From contig MNCI01020136.1 in NCBI GenBank assembly GCA_015680685.1, positions 65,366 to 129,365 on the forward strand: DNA of 64,000 bases. The letters run 5' to 3'. Position 1 is the stretch's first letter. Each line of letters opens with the position of its first letter. A model generated the notes under the pieces. It ran no database searches. It worked only from the letters and a program-made list of their open reading frames with translations, and had not been told where the DNA came from. This document shows positions 1 through 11,830 of this stretch, piece after piece. This DNA comes from Gnetum montanum (taxonomy: Eukaryota; Streptophyta; Gnetopsida; Gnetales; Gnetaceae). The translations under genes were made by a program, and so were the position numbers.

Positions 1-1110
1 CCTCAATTTGCAAGTCCTTGTTCTTGGTCTTGGCCTAATGGATGTGGGCTAAGCTATCCAAGATGGGTTGCCAGTCTAGAGTCAGAGTAGTGATGGAATT
101 GATTTTTGCCTTTGCCATATGGATTTCTTTCTCATTTATTTACGTATACATCCCCACTTGGTCTCTAAAGTGCTCCTTGAGCTTTTCATGCCACTTGATC
201 TCATTCTACCACACGCTTATCTCAGTAGTTGATTTCTGTCTAATAGCATGTACATTCTCCATTGATAGTGTTCTATTCTCACCGACCAATATGCTCATAT
301 CCTGGTTGATGTGAATGAATTTTTCTTGCAGCTGATCTATGTTTTCTTTGAGAACATTCTTTTGCTTTTTAACATTTGTCAACTAAGTGTGTTTTGCATT
401 GAGCTTCTTATTTTCCTCTTCCAAGGTAGCGAGGGCTTTGATGTATGTGTATGTTTGGGCTTCAGTGATGGAGGCATTCCACATAGTCTTCCCTCTTTCC
501 ATCTCTACCTATATGTTTTGGGCAATCAACTACCTTAGTTGATTTGTTTTGTATTACTCAAGCTAGTTTGGGGCAACAAATCCCATAGGATCCATTACTT
601 CTACTCTAAGAGCTACCAATTCATTTTGTAATTTTTGCACTTTGTTTCAACGTGTTCTGCCCTTATCTCTATCATCACCAGCTTTTCCTTTATGGCTATT
701 AAATCAAACTATACTATTGTGATATCGCTGGGGATGTCAAAAAGATTCTGCATGACTTGGCCCATTTGTAGCAGTCTATCAAAAACATGTTCATGTTTAG
801 TAGGAGTTATCAAGGTACCGACTAGCATTTGAGCATCTTTAGCTTCAGAGATATCGGCCAGTGGCACAATAGGGATATTGAAGGACTCTTTGTTGTGATT
901 AGTTATTACCTTTGCTACTTCGGTTGCATGATGGTGCTACACAAACATGACTATGGCACATTCACTAGTTTCTAAGATTACTTGGAACGTGTTGGACCTA
1001 GAAAATTCAATTACCAGAATGGAAACCAAAAATCCCATGTGCTAGAACAGTTTAACCTTTGAATCTCGAGGGCCTTCACAAACGAGATTTAAGGTGCCTT
1101 GGATGGTTTG
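1..1110 (-). pseudogene. Env-like ORF remnant, coiled-coil part (Athila type)
   Basis: Read on the minus strand, bases ~60-300 give a broken charged helical protein that aligns with the coiled-coil ORF at 15111-15425: both have a SMEN/SMEE-x-AIRQK-like start, then TTEIS-x-W and later DQVG with NEK-IH and AKAK/TKAKMN. The similarity continues weakly through 500-1100, matching 15.5-16.2 kb of element B in the same order. It is therefore the C-terminal two thirds of the extra ORF that follows integrase in Athila-type elements. The N-terminal part is not seen above ~1110, where A-rich sequence begins. Stops and frameshifts are frequent. The rest of the parent element would lie beyond the left edge. 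Confidence 0.6.
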
Positions 1111-1129
1111 GCCAATCACTTAGGGACTT

Positions 1130-2369
1130 AAGGAAATGTAAATAGAAATGGCAACAAAAACATAAACGTAAATGAAGTTGAAAATAAAAAAGAGAACAAA
1201 GACGAAAACATTAACATAAATGGAAATAGAATTGCAGATTCACAGTGGAAATAGACACAAAAATGAAAATAAAGTAAAATATGCACAACAAGATTTGCAA
1301 CTTTATTAAAGTGGGAATTAAAGAATAAGGTTCATGGAGTATAGATTTGTGTGCTAGATGCACAAGAAGTTGCTATAGGAGCTTGAAGTCCTTTAGATCC
1401 TACGATCTGTGCTTGAAGCTCCACAATCTAGGTGCTTTCCAACTCTTATTTCTAACAACTCTTACTTGTTTTTACCAAGATCTGCCAGTATGGCAATAGA
1501 TTGGTGTTACACCTTTGGTGCAATGGTATCATGTGGGAGTCTTTGTGCCTAGCGTAGACACCTACTTGCTCAAAGGTGTTGCAAGGTTGCAAAAAGGCTC
1601 TCAGTTGCCAAGTGCTCTCAGGCTATGATGTTGTTTTTTGCAAAAGGTTGTGGAATCAGAATAAGGTATTTACATGTGGTTTATATAGGGTTGAATTGGG
1701 GATTTTGGGGCGTTCACACCACTATCGTGATTATTGATAGATTGGTGTCAATTTACAAGTGTCAACGATCATCCATTCTTAGCATAGTTGCCATTTATAG
1801 TAATTCTAGGATATTATTGCCACAAAAACCCATCTTTTTACTATAAATAGTAAATGAACTTTTATGACTACACTAGCACCATCCTTACTACATTGAATCC
1901 CAAATACATTGAAGTTGCCAAAACATGCAATCAACTCCAATGTTGGGAAATGCTACATATTCCATTATTCTGAAAATGTTGCATATTTCATTGTTTTGGT
2001 GTTCCATTGTTTTGAAAATTCTACAATTGTTGAAAACTTGGGATGACTATGCTGGAGTTGGGAGACTAGGAATGGAAAATCCCAATGATTCCATCTATGA
2101 TGGGAGGGTAGATGGTTCCAGCGTAGTTGAGGTTATGTCCCAACAAAAACCCATGGAAATATCAAATTTGGCCATTTCCAAGTTATTTTTAGCCTTTCCA
2201 AGCCTAAATATAAACATGAGGTACATTTTCTACTTGGGAAGTAAGGCAATAACAACTTTTGAAGTATTTTTCAGTACCAAAAAGTTTAAGTATGGAAGAT
2301 TGTAGCTCATGGAATACAAGCCTCACATTTATAATAAGGTCTTGCTTTAAGTTGAAAAAAGAAGGTTAT
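1130..2369 (-). mobile_element. 3' LTR of the Tat-lineage element, main part
   Basis: This stretch continues, on the minus strand, the LTR that starts at 3654 after a polypurine tract and is interrupted by the solo LTR 2370-3618. Removing that insertion joins GTAAC to CTTCTTTT, which matches the LTR start at 39722 (GTAACCTT). A minus-strand TATA box (CTATATAAAC) lies at 1679-1690. Bases ~1800-1860 share a TTACTATTTnTAGTAAA block with the LTR at 40.34 kb. The motif GACTATGCTGG and its partner CCAGCGTAGTTG occur at ~2044-2135, the same motif as in the 8.8-11.8 kb array. The outer end near 1130 is approximate. Confidence 0.55.
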
Positions 2370-3618
2370 TGAAACACCATGAAATTTTGAGACCTCGATG
2401 ATTCAGCAAAGTCTCGAGGCTTAGGCAAGGATTTTCAACAAGTGGCACATCTCAGCAAGTTTTCCTTTTTCGGCTAAGGGCCTGCTACGCTATGCTATGC
2501 AGCTCAGTGTAGTGGACTCCGGGAGAACAGAACGGAACAAGGGATGCGCAGCAATAACACTTCAACTTCACAAGTTAGCCTTGTTCAAGAATCTTAACTT
2601 TTGCCATACTACGCCACGTTACGCTATGCAGCATAATGCAGCGTAATGCAAGCAGCACATTTGATTTAGCCGCAGGAACAAAGATAATGAAATTCAGTTA
2701 GTAGTAGTCATTATGCCACGATACGCTTCCCAGCGTATCATAGCGTAGTCGCGGGATAGTTTGTTCAGTGCAAAAGACAATGCCAAATGAACTATCTTCT
2801 TGAAGGGTGGTTACGCTATAATACACTTCAGAGCGTAATGCAGCGTAATGCCACAAGCTTCAACTATAGCACTTCAAGTCAATGGTGTTTTGTGGGCCTA
2901 GAACATGCATCATCTGAACCACGTTTTTCTCCTAACCCTAATCCTATAAATACTCCAGTTGAAAATAATCAAAGGGTTGGCAATTGCTGGAAATTTTAGC
3001 AAAGATTGGCGAGAAAGCAAAAGAGAATCGGCAATCGAAAGAAACATCGACGGTGACAGAGAGAAGCCTTTTGGTCAAAGATTTAAAGTTATCAAACACC
3101 TTGCTTCAAGCCTGACTCCCTTGCACCCAGATTGGCTAGTGAACAAGGTAGATTGAATTTTGCTTGTTTCATCTCTAAATAGCTTCTTGTTCTTGGCATG
3201 CACTTTGTTTAAACCGAAGTCTGCTTGTAAGCATTGTATTCAACGTATTTGTCTATAAGTTCAATCCCAAATTTTGGGATCGCACATTCTCCAAATTCAA
3301 TTTGTTGCATTTTATTTACATTGATTTTATAATTTTTTTGCATCGTTTACATTGTTATCACTACCTTCAAGATCCGATCTTAGAGCAGATCTCGTTTTCT
3401 TGTCAACCGATATTATACCCTCACATTGAAATTGTCATCTCGTGATCTGATCATTACAAAATTTACTGATTAAGTAAGTCACTGTCTAATCGACAAGACC
3501 GTTCAGGGCACCTCAGATTCATTTTCTCCAGCACATCCCTCGCATGGATCCGAGGTTGGAACTGTGTACACAGAAATTCACTTGGTATTTCTAGTAACCG
3601 CCATTTTCCTTCGTTACA
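2370..3618 (+). mobile_element. Solo LTR (family G) inside the Tat 3' LTR
   Basis: A 1249-bp block starts TGAAACACC and ends TTCGTTACA, so it has TG...CA termini. It is flanked by GTTAT (2365-2369) and GTTAC (3619-3623), a five-base target duplication with one mismatch. It carries a TATA box (TATAAATA, 2945-2952) on the plus strand, preceded by an array of short motifs, then a transcribed-type R/U5 region. No internal retrotransposon sequence adjoins it, so it is probably a solo LTR made by unequal recombination. Its removal restores continuity of the surrounding Tat LTR. The lineage is unknown, and the ends were chosen from termini and flanks only. Confidence 0.55.
2486..2862 (+). repeat. 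U3 array of TACGCTATGCAGCGTAATGC-like motifs
   Basis: Four clusters, at ~2486, 2609, 2713 and 2810, carry variants of TACGCTATGC, GCAGCGTAATGC and AGCGTATCATAGCG. Spacing is ~100-120 bp. The motifs are partly self-complementary (TACGCT against AGCGTA) and unusually rich in CG for this AT-rich DNA. The array ends ~80 bp before the TATA box at 2945, where an LTR enhancer would lie. Confidence 0.7.
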
Positions 3619-3654
3619 GTTACAATGTGCAACGTGAATTTTGGTGGTGTTTCA

Positions 3655-3670
3655 TTAGCCCCTCTTTTGT
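3655..3670 (-). other. Polypurine tract of the Tat element
   Basis: The minus strand reads ACAAAAGAGGGGC then TAA and the LTR start TGAAAC. The same tract (AGAGAGGGGCC) stands before the related plus-strand LTR at 39722. This is the priming site for plus-strand DNA synthesis and fixes the LTR boundary at 3654. Confidence 0.6.
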
Positions 3671-4685
3671 TGATGTTTGGAGGATTGACCCAAGAGACAT
3701 TGACAAAAAATAAAAAACACCATTGCAAGCCCATCACCAACGTTCCCTCTTCATGCTTGATCTAGTAGTGTCAAACCATGCCAAAAAGTGCTTGTGATGA
3801 TGGGATAAGATTATGATGAGGCAACATAGGGTATAGGTAGTATTTGGCTACAAGGAGATGGTCATGAGGGCTAACAATGAATTCCAAGTGTTGACATCAT
3901 GGTTACATTCATGGCAATGATACTTTGTTGATTGATCAATGTGGTCTTGGCACTTCATCCTTTGAAATTTTGGTCACTTGGTAATGCGTTTGAGAAACCA
4001 ACACTTTGCCCCAAGGTTTCTTTGGCCATTAGGCTCCTCCCTTTGCATGTTTGGAGCCATTGTTTTGTCTTTTGGGCTTCATCGGCCATTTGATGTCTTG
4101 GTAATTTACTTCCCCTCTTTGTGTTTTTTTGCTAGGATGAAACCTTCATTGGGTTTCATTACCAAGGTTAATTTTGATTTGGTTTTCCCATCAAACAAGA
4201 AGTGTTACCATTGATGGACTTGATGGTGGAACATGGTGAATAGATGTCATATGGTCATAAAGCATGAACATAAAAAATTGGTCATCACTATTATTTAGGG
4301 TGAGGAAGGTTACAATCAAGCTATGAGGTTGGACTCAAGGAGTTGGTAAATAGGAATAATGTGAAATCAGCACTTTTGGTAAGGTAAGAAAAGCTCATCA
4401 AATCTTATGCATTGAGGTCACATGGTGACTTCCTACCGTAATGAGTTACACATTCACAATGACTCTAGGCTTCATCTTGAAAGCACAACTCAAATAGAAT
4501 AAGAAAACCAAACCAAAAAGTAATGTTGTTACAATACAATGCATCAGGCCATATAGAATAACTAGTAAACTAGGCTACCAAAGGTTACAGTTGTTACATA
4601 GTTTCACAATTCATCTATTGTGCAATAGATGATCACATAGGCTTGCTTGTTGTGGGCTATGATGGTCATTGATGTTGGCTACATG
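3671..4685 (-). other. 3' untranslated region of the Tat element
   Basis: No coding frame is seen between the end of integrase and the polypurine tract. The stretch is homologous, in inverted orientation, to 38.75-39.71 kb over nearly its whole length, including a shared segment GGTTTTCTTAT and the flank of the polypurine tract. A ~1-kb region between integrase and 3' LTR is usual in Tat elements. Confidence 0.6.
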
Positions 4686-4689
4686 TTGT

Positions 4690-5800
4690 AAGGCTTTAGA
4701 TAGCAATGATTGACTATAAAACAACACATTCCCATCCATGTTGGCTATCCTGAATGCTCCATTACTGCAAGCTTTGGTGACTAAGAAAGGCCTTTCCTAG
4801 TTGGCTAAGAATTGTTTTGCATGCTCACGAATAGCTTTGAGAACTAGGTCTTCTTCCTTAATATTGCACTTGCCTAGGTCATGGTGGTGTTGCCGTTTCT
4901 ACCTCTCTTGGTAGCACATGATGTGAGGAAGCATCTACACTCATTGCTCCTCTATTGAGTCTAGGTACATGGCACGTAGTTCCTTATTCTATTCATTCTT
5001 GATGAAATTCGATAGGACTACTCAGAGAGATGGCACCTACAATTCAAGAGGCAAAGCAACTTCAGAACCATAAACTAGGCTGTAATTGCAGTTTGATATG
5101 TAGTCTGATAAACCCAAAGTGCATGGATAAATTGCTCATGCCACTTGTATTTGCTATTGTTCAACATCTTCTTGAGTAAGTTTATGATGGCCTTATTGCT
5201 TAGTTCAACTTGTCCATTGACTTGGGGGTAATAAGACGACAAGAAAGAATGCTTAATGCTTAGGTCATGGCAAAAGTCTTTCATTTCTTAGCTACTAAAC
5301 TATGGTTTGTTGTCTGTGACTATGGTCATAGGTATGCCAAAGCAAGCTACTATGTTATCAAGTATAAAGCTATAAACTTGTTTAGATGTGGTATTTCTTA
5401 AGGGAATATCCTCAACCCATTTTGTAAAGTATTTGGTTGTAGTGATGATAAAGCTTTGCATTGTGGAAGACTTAGGCATTATAGATCCAATGATACCCAG
5501 CTTCCATTGTTGAAATGACCAAGTGATATAAGTAGTGTGTAACTTAGTTGGTAGTACATGTATAAGATTACTATGCCATTGAAACATGTCACAAGTTTTA
5601 ACCTTCTATAGGTAGTGAATTTCCATATAGAGCTAGTAATAGCCTAGTCATCTAATTTTAGTAGCCATAGCTCTAGGTCCTATATGTCTCCCACATACAC
5701 CATCGTGAACCTTCTCTAGGATTATTCAGGCTTTGAATTTGCCTAAGCACACCAACAATATGCCATTTTAGGACCATTGACATAGTGTGTTATTGCCTAC
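4690..5800 (-). pseudogene. Tat-lineage integrase (decayed)
   Basis: The integrase inserts retrotransposon cDNA into chromosomal DNA. Minus-strand order is as in the family. Remnants of the zinc-binding segment lie near 5.6-5.8 kb. The catalytic core is at 5075-5587, with YFTKWVEDIPLR (first acidic region degraded), GIPMTIVTDNKP (second Asp) and YYPQVNGQVELSNK (Glu). The C-terminal domain at ~4700-4900 has the motif GAFRIANMDGN, typical of Tat elements. There are several frameshifts and a stop after DNKP. The core has two open pieces of 95 and 69 codons. It lies downstream of the second RNase H, in Tat order, and cannot be functional as it stands. Confidence 0.85.
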
Positions 5801-6117
5801 CATGACATACTATTTTGATCATTTATGTACAACATCCTTTTGAGCAATGGTTAGGCCTTGTGAAGGTTCATCATGCATAAGGTAAAACTTGATATCATCA
5901 TACGAATCCTTTGGGGGAGTAGTACGAACTACGGCCATAAAAGTATCCTCAATGCTTTGCATGATGGGAATGGCACAGTCCATAGTCAAGATGGACAACT
6001 TGCTAAACACATCTGGCATCACACTAAGGTCTAGCGTTGTAATGGCATTGGCTATAGTATTCTCATATGGGGGTACATGTTGGATATCAATGTTTGCAAA
6101 TTGTTGTAGTAGCTTCT

Positions 6118-6603
6118 TTAATGTTTGGCTTTACATGTGCAAGCCTCAATTACTTGGTTGACCACAAGTTTTGAGCCATCTTTGATCATTAAGCATTTGA
6201 TTCCTAGGTCACATGCTACGATCATCCCTCTAATCAAACCCTCATACTCTACTATATTGTTGGTACATGAAAATTCAAAATGGCAAGAAAAGGGTTTGAT
6301 TTCACTAAATGGGAATGTTATGATGGTAGCCGCACTAGTTCCATGGGCAGTTGTAGCTCCTTCAAAGTGCATGACCACCTCATAACACTTAGGCATATTG
6401 CTAACAATGTTGATGAGTTCATTTGGAAATTCAAGGTCTATAGTTGCATGGTCTTCTATTGATGAAATTGCAAGTTGTATGGCTATAGCTTCATCCTTTG
6501 TAGAGGTTTGAGAAACATAATGAAGATCAAACTCCACTGTTATGGCTTTCCAGTGGGCTATACAGCTACTCTTATAGATGTTGGTCATCATGGCTCTAAG
6601 CAC
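6118..6603 (-). pseudogene. Second, archaeal-type RNase H (aRH) of a Tat element
   Basis: A 161-codon open stretch contains FEFSCTNNIVEYEGLIRGM, ACDLGIKCLMIKDGSKLVVNQV. This is the conserved core of the additional archaeal-like RNase H domain found between the retroviral-type RNase H and integrase in Tat-lineage gypsy elements (TNNxAEYEAL and DSxLVVNQ in intact copies). Glu of the EYE motif is kept. The usual Asp before SKLV appears as D-G-S. The domain is the main reason to place this element in Tat rather than Athila. Position between RT/RNase H (above 6.64 kb) and integrase (below 5.8 kb) agrees. The open frame is longer than its neighbours but the parent polyprotein is broken on both sides. 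Confidence 0.85.
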
Positions 6604-6639
6604 ATTATCTTTGCAGATGATGTTGACTTAGCTTCTAAA

Positions 6640-7870
6640 GGGGTAGAATCTCCACTTCTTCAATGAGAAGACTATGGCTATACAATACTTTTGCACTTTA
6701 GTGTATTGTGTGTCATGGGTAATTAATGCATGGATAAGGTAGTAAACTGGTAACTCTGCTCCATCATCTTATTTTTGATAAAGTAGAGAGGCAACAGAAG
6801 TGTCAGAGATAGTAAGGTAGATGTAAAAAGGTTTATCCTTTTGCAAAGGATAGACCATTGGTAGTTGTGCCAACTCTTGCTTAAGGTTTTGAAAGGCCTC
6901 TTGGAATTTAACTATCCACTCATAGTGGACCCTTTTCTTAAGTAAGTGTTGCATGGGTTGTAACTTATTTATAAGCCTAGTGATAAACCTATGGATTAAT
7001 TGCAATATGCAATTTAGTTCTTGAAGCTTCTTAAGGTTAGCTAGGGTTGCCAACTTGGATATGGCCTTAACCTTATTAGGATCGACACGTATCCTTACTT
7101 TAGATACTACAAAGCCAAGCATCTTACTGGTTTTGACATCAAAGACACATTTCTTGGGATCAAGCCTTAGCTCATACTTAAGGCATCATTTGAGTAAAAG
7201 GTCTAGGTCATGCACATGGTTGTTGGTCACTTTGGACTTAATAGTTATATCATCTATGTAATTATTGAGCAAACCTAACATGTAATCACTAAAGATATAC
7301 ATCATAGCTCTTTGGTAGTTTACTTCTATGTTCTTTAGGCCAAAGGGCATCATGGTATAACAAAAGGTACCCAAAGGGGTCATTAAGGTTTTACTAAGTT
7401 GATTTTCTGAATTAATCCTAATCTAGTTGTATCTCAAGAACCCATCCATGAAGGATAATAAGGCATATCTAGTCATAGTATTGATAAGTTGGTCAATACT
7501 AGGTAAAGGAAAATCATTCTTGATGGTTGCCTTATTTAGATTTAGAAAATCAATGCAAATACATATATTCCCATTTTTCTTAGGAACTACCACTATGTTG
7601 GATATCCATTTTGCATAATCAACAACTCTAATGAAATCAACTTGGTATAGTTTTGTGATTTTATCATGAACTGCCAAGGCCAAATCAAGTCTAATCTTGT
7701 AAACCTTTTACTTAACTGGTCTAATGCTAGGATCAAGTATGATGTTATGTTGGACTAAATGTGGGTCTATACTTGACATATCTTCATATGACTAGGCAAA
7801 TTTCTTAATGTTGTATTGTAGAATCTTGGTGATGTATTTAGTCTATTGAGGTTCTAATGAGGAACTTATC
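6640..7870 (-). pseudogene. Tat-lineage reverse transcriptase and RNase H (decayed)
   Basis: Minus-strand pieces in order are: VDYAKWISNIVVVPKKNG and CIDFLNLNKATIKNDFPLPSID (7423-7683, finger and palm); MMPFGLKN and the active-site box NYIDDITIKS with both Asp kept (7186-7383); GFVVSKVRIRVDPNKVKAI (thumb) and the start of RNase H, FYIYLTISDTSVASLLYQ (6769-7122). Stops and frame changes separate the pieces. The product would copy element RNA into DNA and remove the RNA strand. The linker to protease continues weakly to ~8100. Confidence 0.85.
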
Positions 7871-8760
7871 TTTACCACTCTATGTCATGATAGTAACCTC
7901 AACTAGAGAGTCTTCAATAATGTCACTAGCCTCAAGGTTAAGGGTTTTGATAATGTTTTTAGGCTACTCTAGAGGTTTACCTATTGAGGCTATATGGTCT
8001 ACAAGACTCTCAGGCTTAAAATCTAGGCAATTAGGATCAATAAATTGTTCAACATTACTATGGGGTCCACTTAGTTTCAATGGAAAACTGATTTGCTTCT
8101 AGGTATCCATACTTCAATCCTGCATATCAATCATAAGCCCATTAAGTGGCACCTAGGTAAAAATGAGTAAATAATGCCAAAATGATATAAAAAAATTTAG
8201 TAAATATGTAAATACATGCTATTTCAGTATAAAACAAAATGTAGATAAGGTCAACCAAGGCTATGGGATGTAGATGAAGACAAATAAGATAGAACAGAGG
8301 TCAAACAAGGTCAAAACAAGTTGAAACACCATAAAAATATAAAAAATAAGGCCAAACGTGGTCAACTATAGTTATGTTTTGCTAGTTTCGGGCCTTGGCA
8401 AGCCATGGTTACATGGTGTCAAATGATGGTTAGAGATGGTCAAACCCCATCACTTAACATTAATCAAAGGCTAAACAAGGGTCAACAAAGATCTTAATAG
8501 AGAAAAAAATGTAAATGTGATGAAATGAACTTGACATAGAGGCTAGATGAGGTTAATTAATAGTAATGAAGGCTAGCAATGCATCACAAAGATCAAAACA
8601 AGTTAAAATACCATGAAATAAGGTCAAATCCATTAGAAAAGAATACATGTGATAAAACTTGGTCAATATAGGCCAAACAGGGTTAGGTTTTGTTAGTTTT
8701 AGGCCTTAGTAGGCCATGGTATGGGGCTACAAGGTTGTTAGGAGAGTTTAGGCATATGAG
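7871..8760 (-). other. Polyprotein linker and diverged direct duplication
   Basis: Bases 7857-8100 read on the minus strand resemble the protease-RT linker of Tat polyproteins, with broken frames. Above that the DNA is A-rich and non-coding. Two blocks, ~8315-8415 and ~8597-8718, repeat the same text (AACAAGTTGAAACACCAT, then GGTTAGGTTTTGTTAG and AGGCC-x-AGG-CCATGG variants), showing a ~285-bp duplication. No recognisable gag was found. Confidence 0.45.
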
Positions 8761-8799
8761 GGAATTGTTTTATGGTTTTTAGGGCAAATTTGACATCTT

Positions 8800-11700
8800 T
8801 TCTTATGACTATGCTAGGTTGTATTGGTGACTATGTTGGCCTAGTGTAGTCAACAATGGTGGGCACTTTGTTAAGGTTAGTATGATCATTTTCGAGCTCC
8901 TGATGGTTTAGACAACTAGCATAGGGGCTGGGTATTAAGGATTGATATGCTCTAGCACAATTTTCACTCCCTAGAAGCTTGAAAAACATGTTTCCATTGG
9001 TGACTATGCTAGGACAGTGTAGTCATGGTAGGCCCTAACATAGTCAAATCAACTAATTACATTATTGGGACTCCAAGGTTGGTCTTAGGGCTCTACTAGC
9101 CCCACAGGTCAATGCAGGGTCATTAGAGGACTAAATTGGTTATTTGGAAACTAAATTTAGGTAACGGAAGTGGGTTTTATGGCATTTCCCATTTGAATAC
9201 GCTAGGCCAGCGTAGTTATGCATGGTGCCAACATAGTCATGGGGATTTGGGTGTTTATAGGATTGAAACAAAGTGAAATGGCAGTTGGATGAGGTGGGGC
9301 AAGGTTCTAGGCTTATTGAGTTAGTTTTAGACCATCTTGAGTGATATACTACTAATTAATGTTGTGACAAATTGGGTTCCTACTATGACTATGCTGGCCC
9401 AGCATAGTCATAGGCCTCCCTAGTATAGTGATGCATGGGAAATGAGTTTTGATGATTTTTAAGGTTCAATCAACCATGCTAATGGATCCCTAGGGTCATT
9501 GGTACTGCTGGCCAGGGTTTTAGTATTAAAATTATCAATTTTAATGATTGCTTGGATCTTGGAATGGCCGAATACCTCTTGACTATGCTGGCATGCAATT
9601 CCCAGCATAGTTAAGAAGTTTGGAGTGAAAAGTAATGGATTTTGGCTCATTTCCCAAGGTTTCATGTTCTCAAGGTGTTTTAGTAAGGTTTTAGGTCTCT
9701 TCGGGAGTTAATTATGGCTATTTCTAAGTTATTTTGGGCTTTTCCAAGTTGACTACATTGGGCTACACTAGTGACTATAGTTTCTAGTGCAATCAAGAGA
9801 TTTGATATGAAAAATAGTGAATTATGGCTTACTCCTATGGTGTAATGGTTCCAATATGCCTAGGTAAGATCCTATAGTTGGAAATGATATTCTGGTGACT
9901 GGATTTGACTTGTTTTAGGCTCCAAAATGTGGACTATGTTAGGCAACACCAGTTGCTATGTTAGCCCAATGTAGTCACACTATCCCTAGCATAGTTGGAA
10001 TTCAAAAAGTGAAAAATACTGAGTTTTATTACTAAAAGTGGCTCTAGCATGGTCCCAAGACTTCCAACAATGAAGTTTTTGCTATTTGTGGGAACTTTTA
10101 ACTAGTTTTAGGTGGACTACATTGGCATAGCAGAGTCACCTAATTCCTAGAGTAGTTGGGGTTGGAAAATGCCAAAAATGATGGAAAATGATGAGTTCTA
10201 TAGTTAGATAGGCTCTAATGTGGTTCTAGAATTTGATGACAATGGATTTGAGTTCTTTATTATATATTTTGATCAACTTTGGGTAGACTATGCTGGGTTT
10301 TAGAATTGACTATGTTGGCCCAACATATTTACAGGCTCCCTTAGCATAGTTGAGGTTTGGAAGTATGAAAATTGGAAACAGTGGTAAGTTTTGTCTTGGT
10401 CTTCAACTTCGTTAGGTTTTGAGGCTCTTAGGAAGTAATTTGGACTGGGAAAAGACTTGTTTTAGGCTTTCTAGGTGGACTACACTAGGCCCCACCAGTG
10501 ACTATGCTGGGCCAACGTAGTTATCCTTGGGAAATGAATTTTTTAGTTGGGAAATGATTTTTCTAAGGTTTTCAAGTGGACTACATTGGGCACAAACTAT
10601 GACTATGCTAGCCTAGTGTAGTCACCCCATTCTAAGTGTAGTCACACTTAGGAAATTCATTTTCATGATTTAGTAAGGGGTTTTTGGGTGATTGATCTAG
10701 AGTTTGAAGTCATTAGGGGTCTTGGGGAGGTGTGAAGGCTATGAAGTGAGGATTTGGAGGTGTATGTTGGTTTGTATAGTTAATTTGATCCACAAACATT
10801 GTGACTATGTTGGACCAGCATAGTCACTAAGTTCCTCCAATGTAGTCATCAATGTTAACTAGTGTTTTTGCAAGGTTTGATGTGTCTAACCTAGTTTCAA
10901 GGCTACTGGGAGCTCTAACTAGGGTTTCAAGAGATGGCATGATCATTTGGAGTCAATCAAAGGCTGTATGAGCTAGGAATGATCTATGGTATCATAGATT
11001 ACATTGGTCTAGCATAGTCATGTTGTTACCTAGCATAGTCACTTTATAAATCCTATTTGTAGCAAGGTTTGATATCATTCCTGCATTTGGTGATTACTAA
11101 TCTTAACTTCCAGCTGTTGGTTTAGGTATAGGGTTCCATAGCTCGATGCTCAGTGTGAATGAGTTGCTTAGAATTGCAAAAAGGTGACATATCCCACTAG
11201 ACTATGCTGGGCCAACGTAGTCCACCCTTAGGCCAATGTAGTCACATGGGATGACCAATTTTTGGATGAATTTTGGAGTTCTTTGTAGTTTCTTTGTTAT
11301 GGTTATCAATAGTTACCTTCCTAGCTTGGTTATGAGGTTTTTTCCAGCATGGATAAAGGACCAAGGCTTGTGTTTTTGGTAGATGGATGGGATATGATAC
11401 ATATCCCAAGGTTTCCATGAGTTTAAGCCCAACGTATTTAGGCTTGGAAACCCAAAATCCCTAACATAGTCATGGTTTTCTTGGGCTACTTTTGGAGTGT
11501 CCAATGGGGCCCACATGAAATTAGTAAGTTTTGATTAGAAAAACTTCTCACAACCTAGTGTAGTCCCTAGTTGCTAATTTCATTACCAAGTGAAGTAGAA
11601 GTGGTGAATGGAAACCAAGGTTTGCATGTGGGTGCCTAGGCTTAAGGTTTGTTTTTTATGGTTTCCACTTGTAAAATCATTATTACTTTCCTACTTCCTA

Positions 11701-11830
11701 GCTACTGCACCTAAGTTCTAAGCTTTGTGCTTATGACTACTGCCATCTTCAGCGTAGTTAAGGCATTCATTGTCACCAATGTTAGTGTAGTCACCTCAAG
11801 ACTACAAGAAACCAAGATTTCTTAGTGCCT
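8800..11830. repeat. Satellite-like array of ~190-bp units with a dyad motif
   Basis: About 16-17 diverged units follow one another, with marker motifs near 8828, 9001, 9191, 9386, 9580, 9758, 9953, 10105, 10307, 10500/10600, 10802, 10996, 11200, 11440, 11555 and 11750. Typical spacing is 175-200 bp. Most units hold an inverted repeat with arms TGACTATGCTGG and CCAGCATAGTCA around one base; at 9386-9410 both 12-base arms are perfect. A half motif (CCTAGCATAGTCA or similar) often follows 15-30 bp later. No long open frame spans the array. It lies on the 5' side of the Tat pol and shares its motif with the element's own LTR at ~2.05-2.13 kb. Confidence 0.85.

Noticed and set aside
1511-1535. 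tRNA-like text GGTGCAATGGTATCATG
   Set aside because: No cloverleaf can be drawn around it and it lies within LTR sequence.
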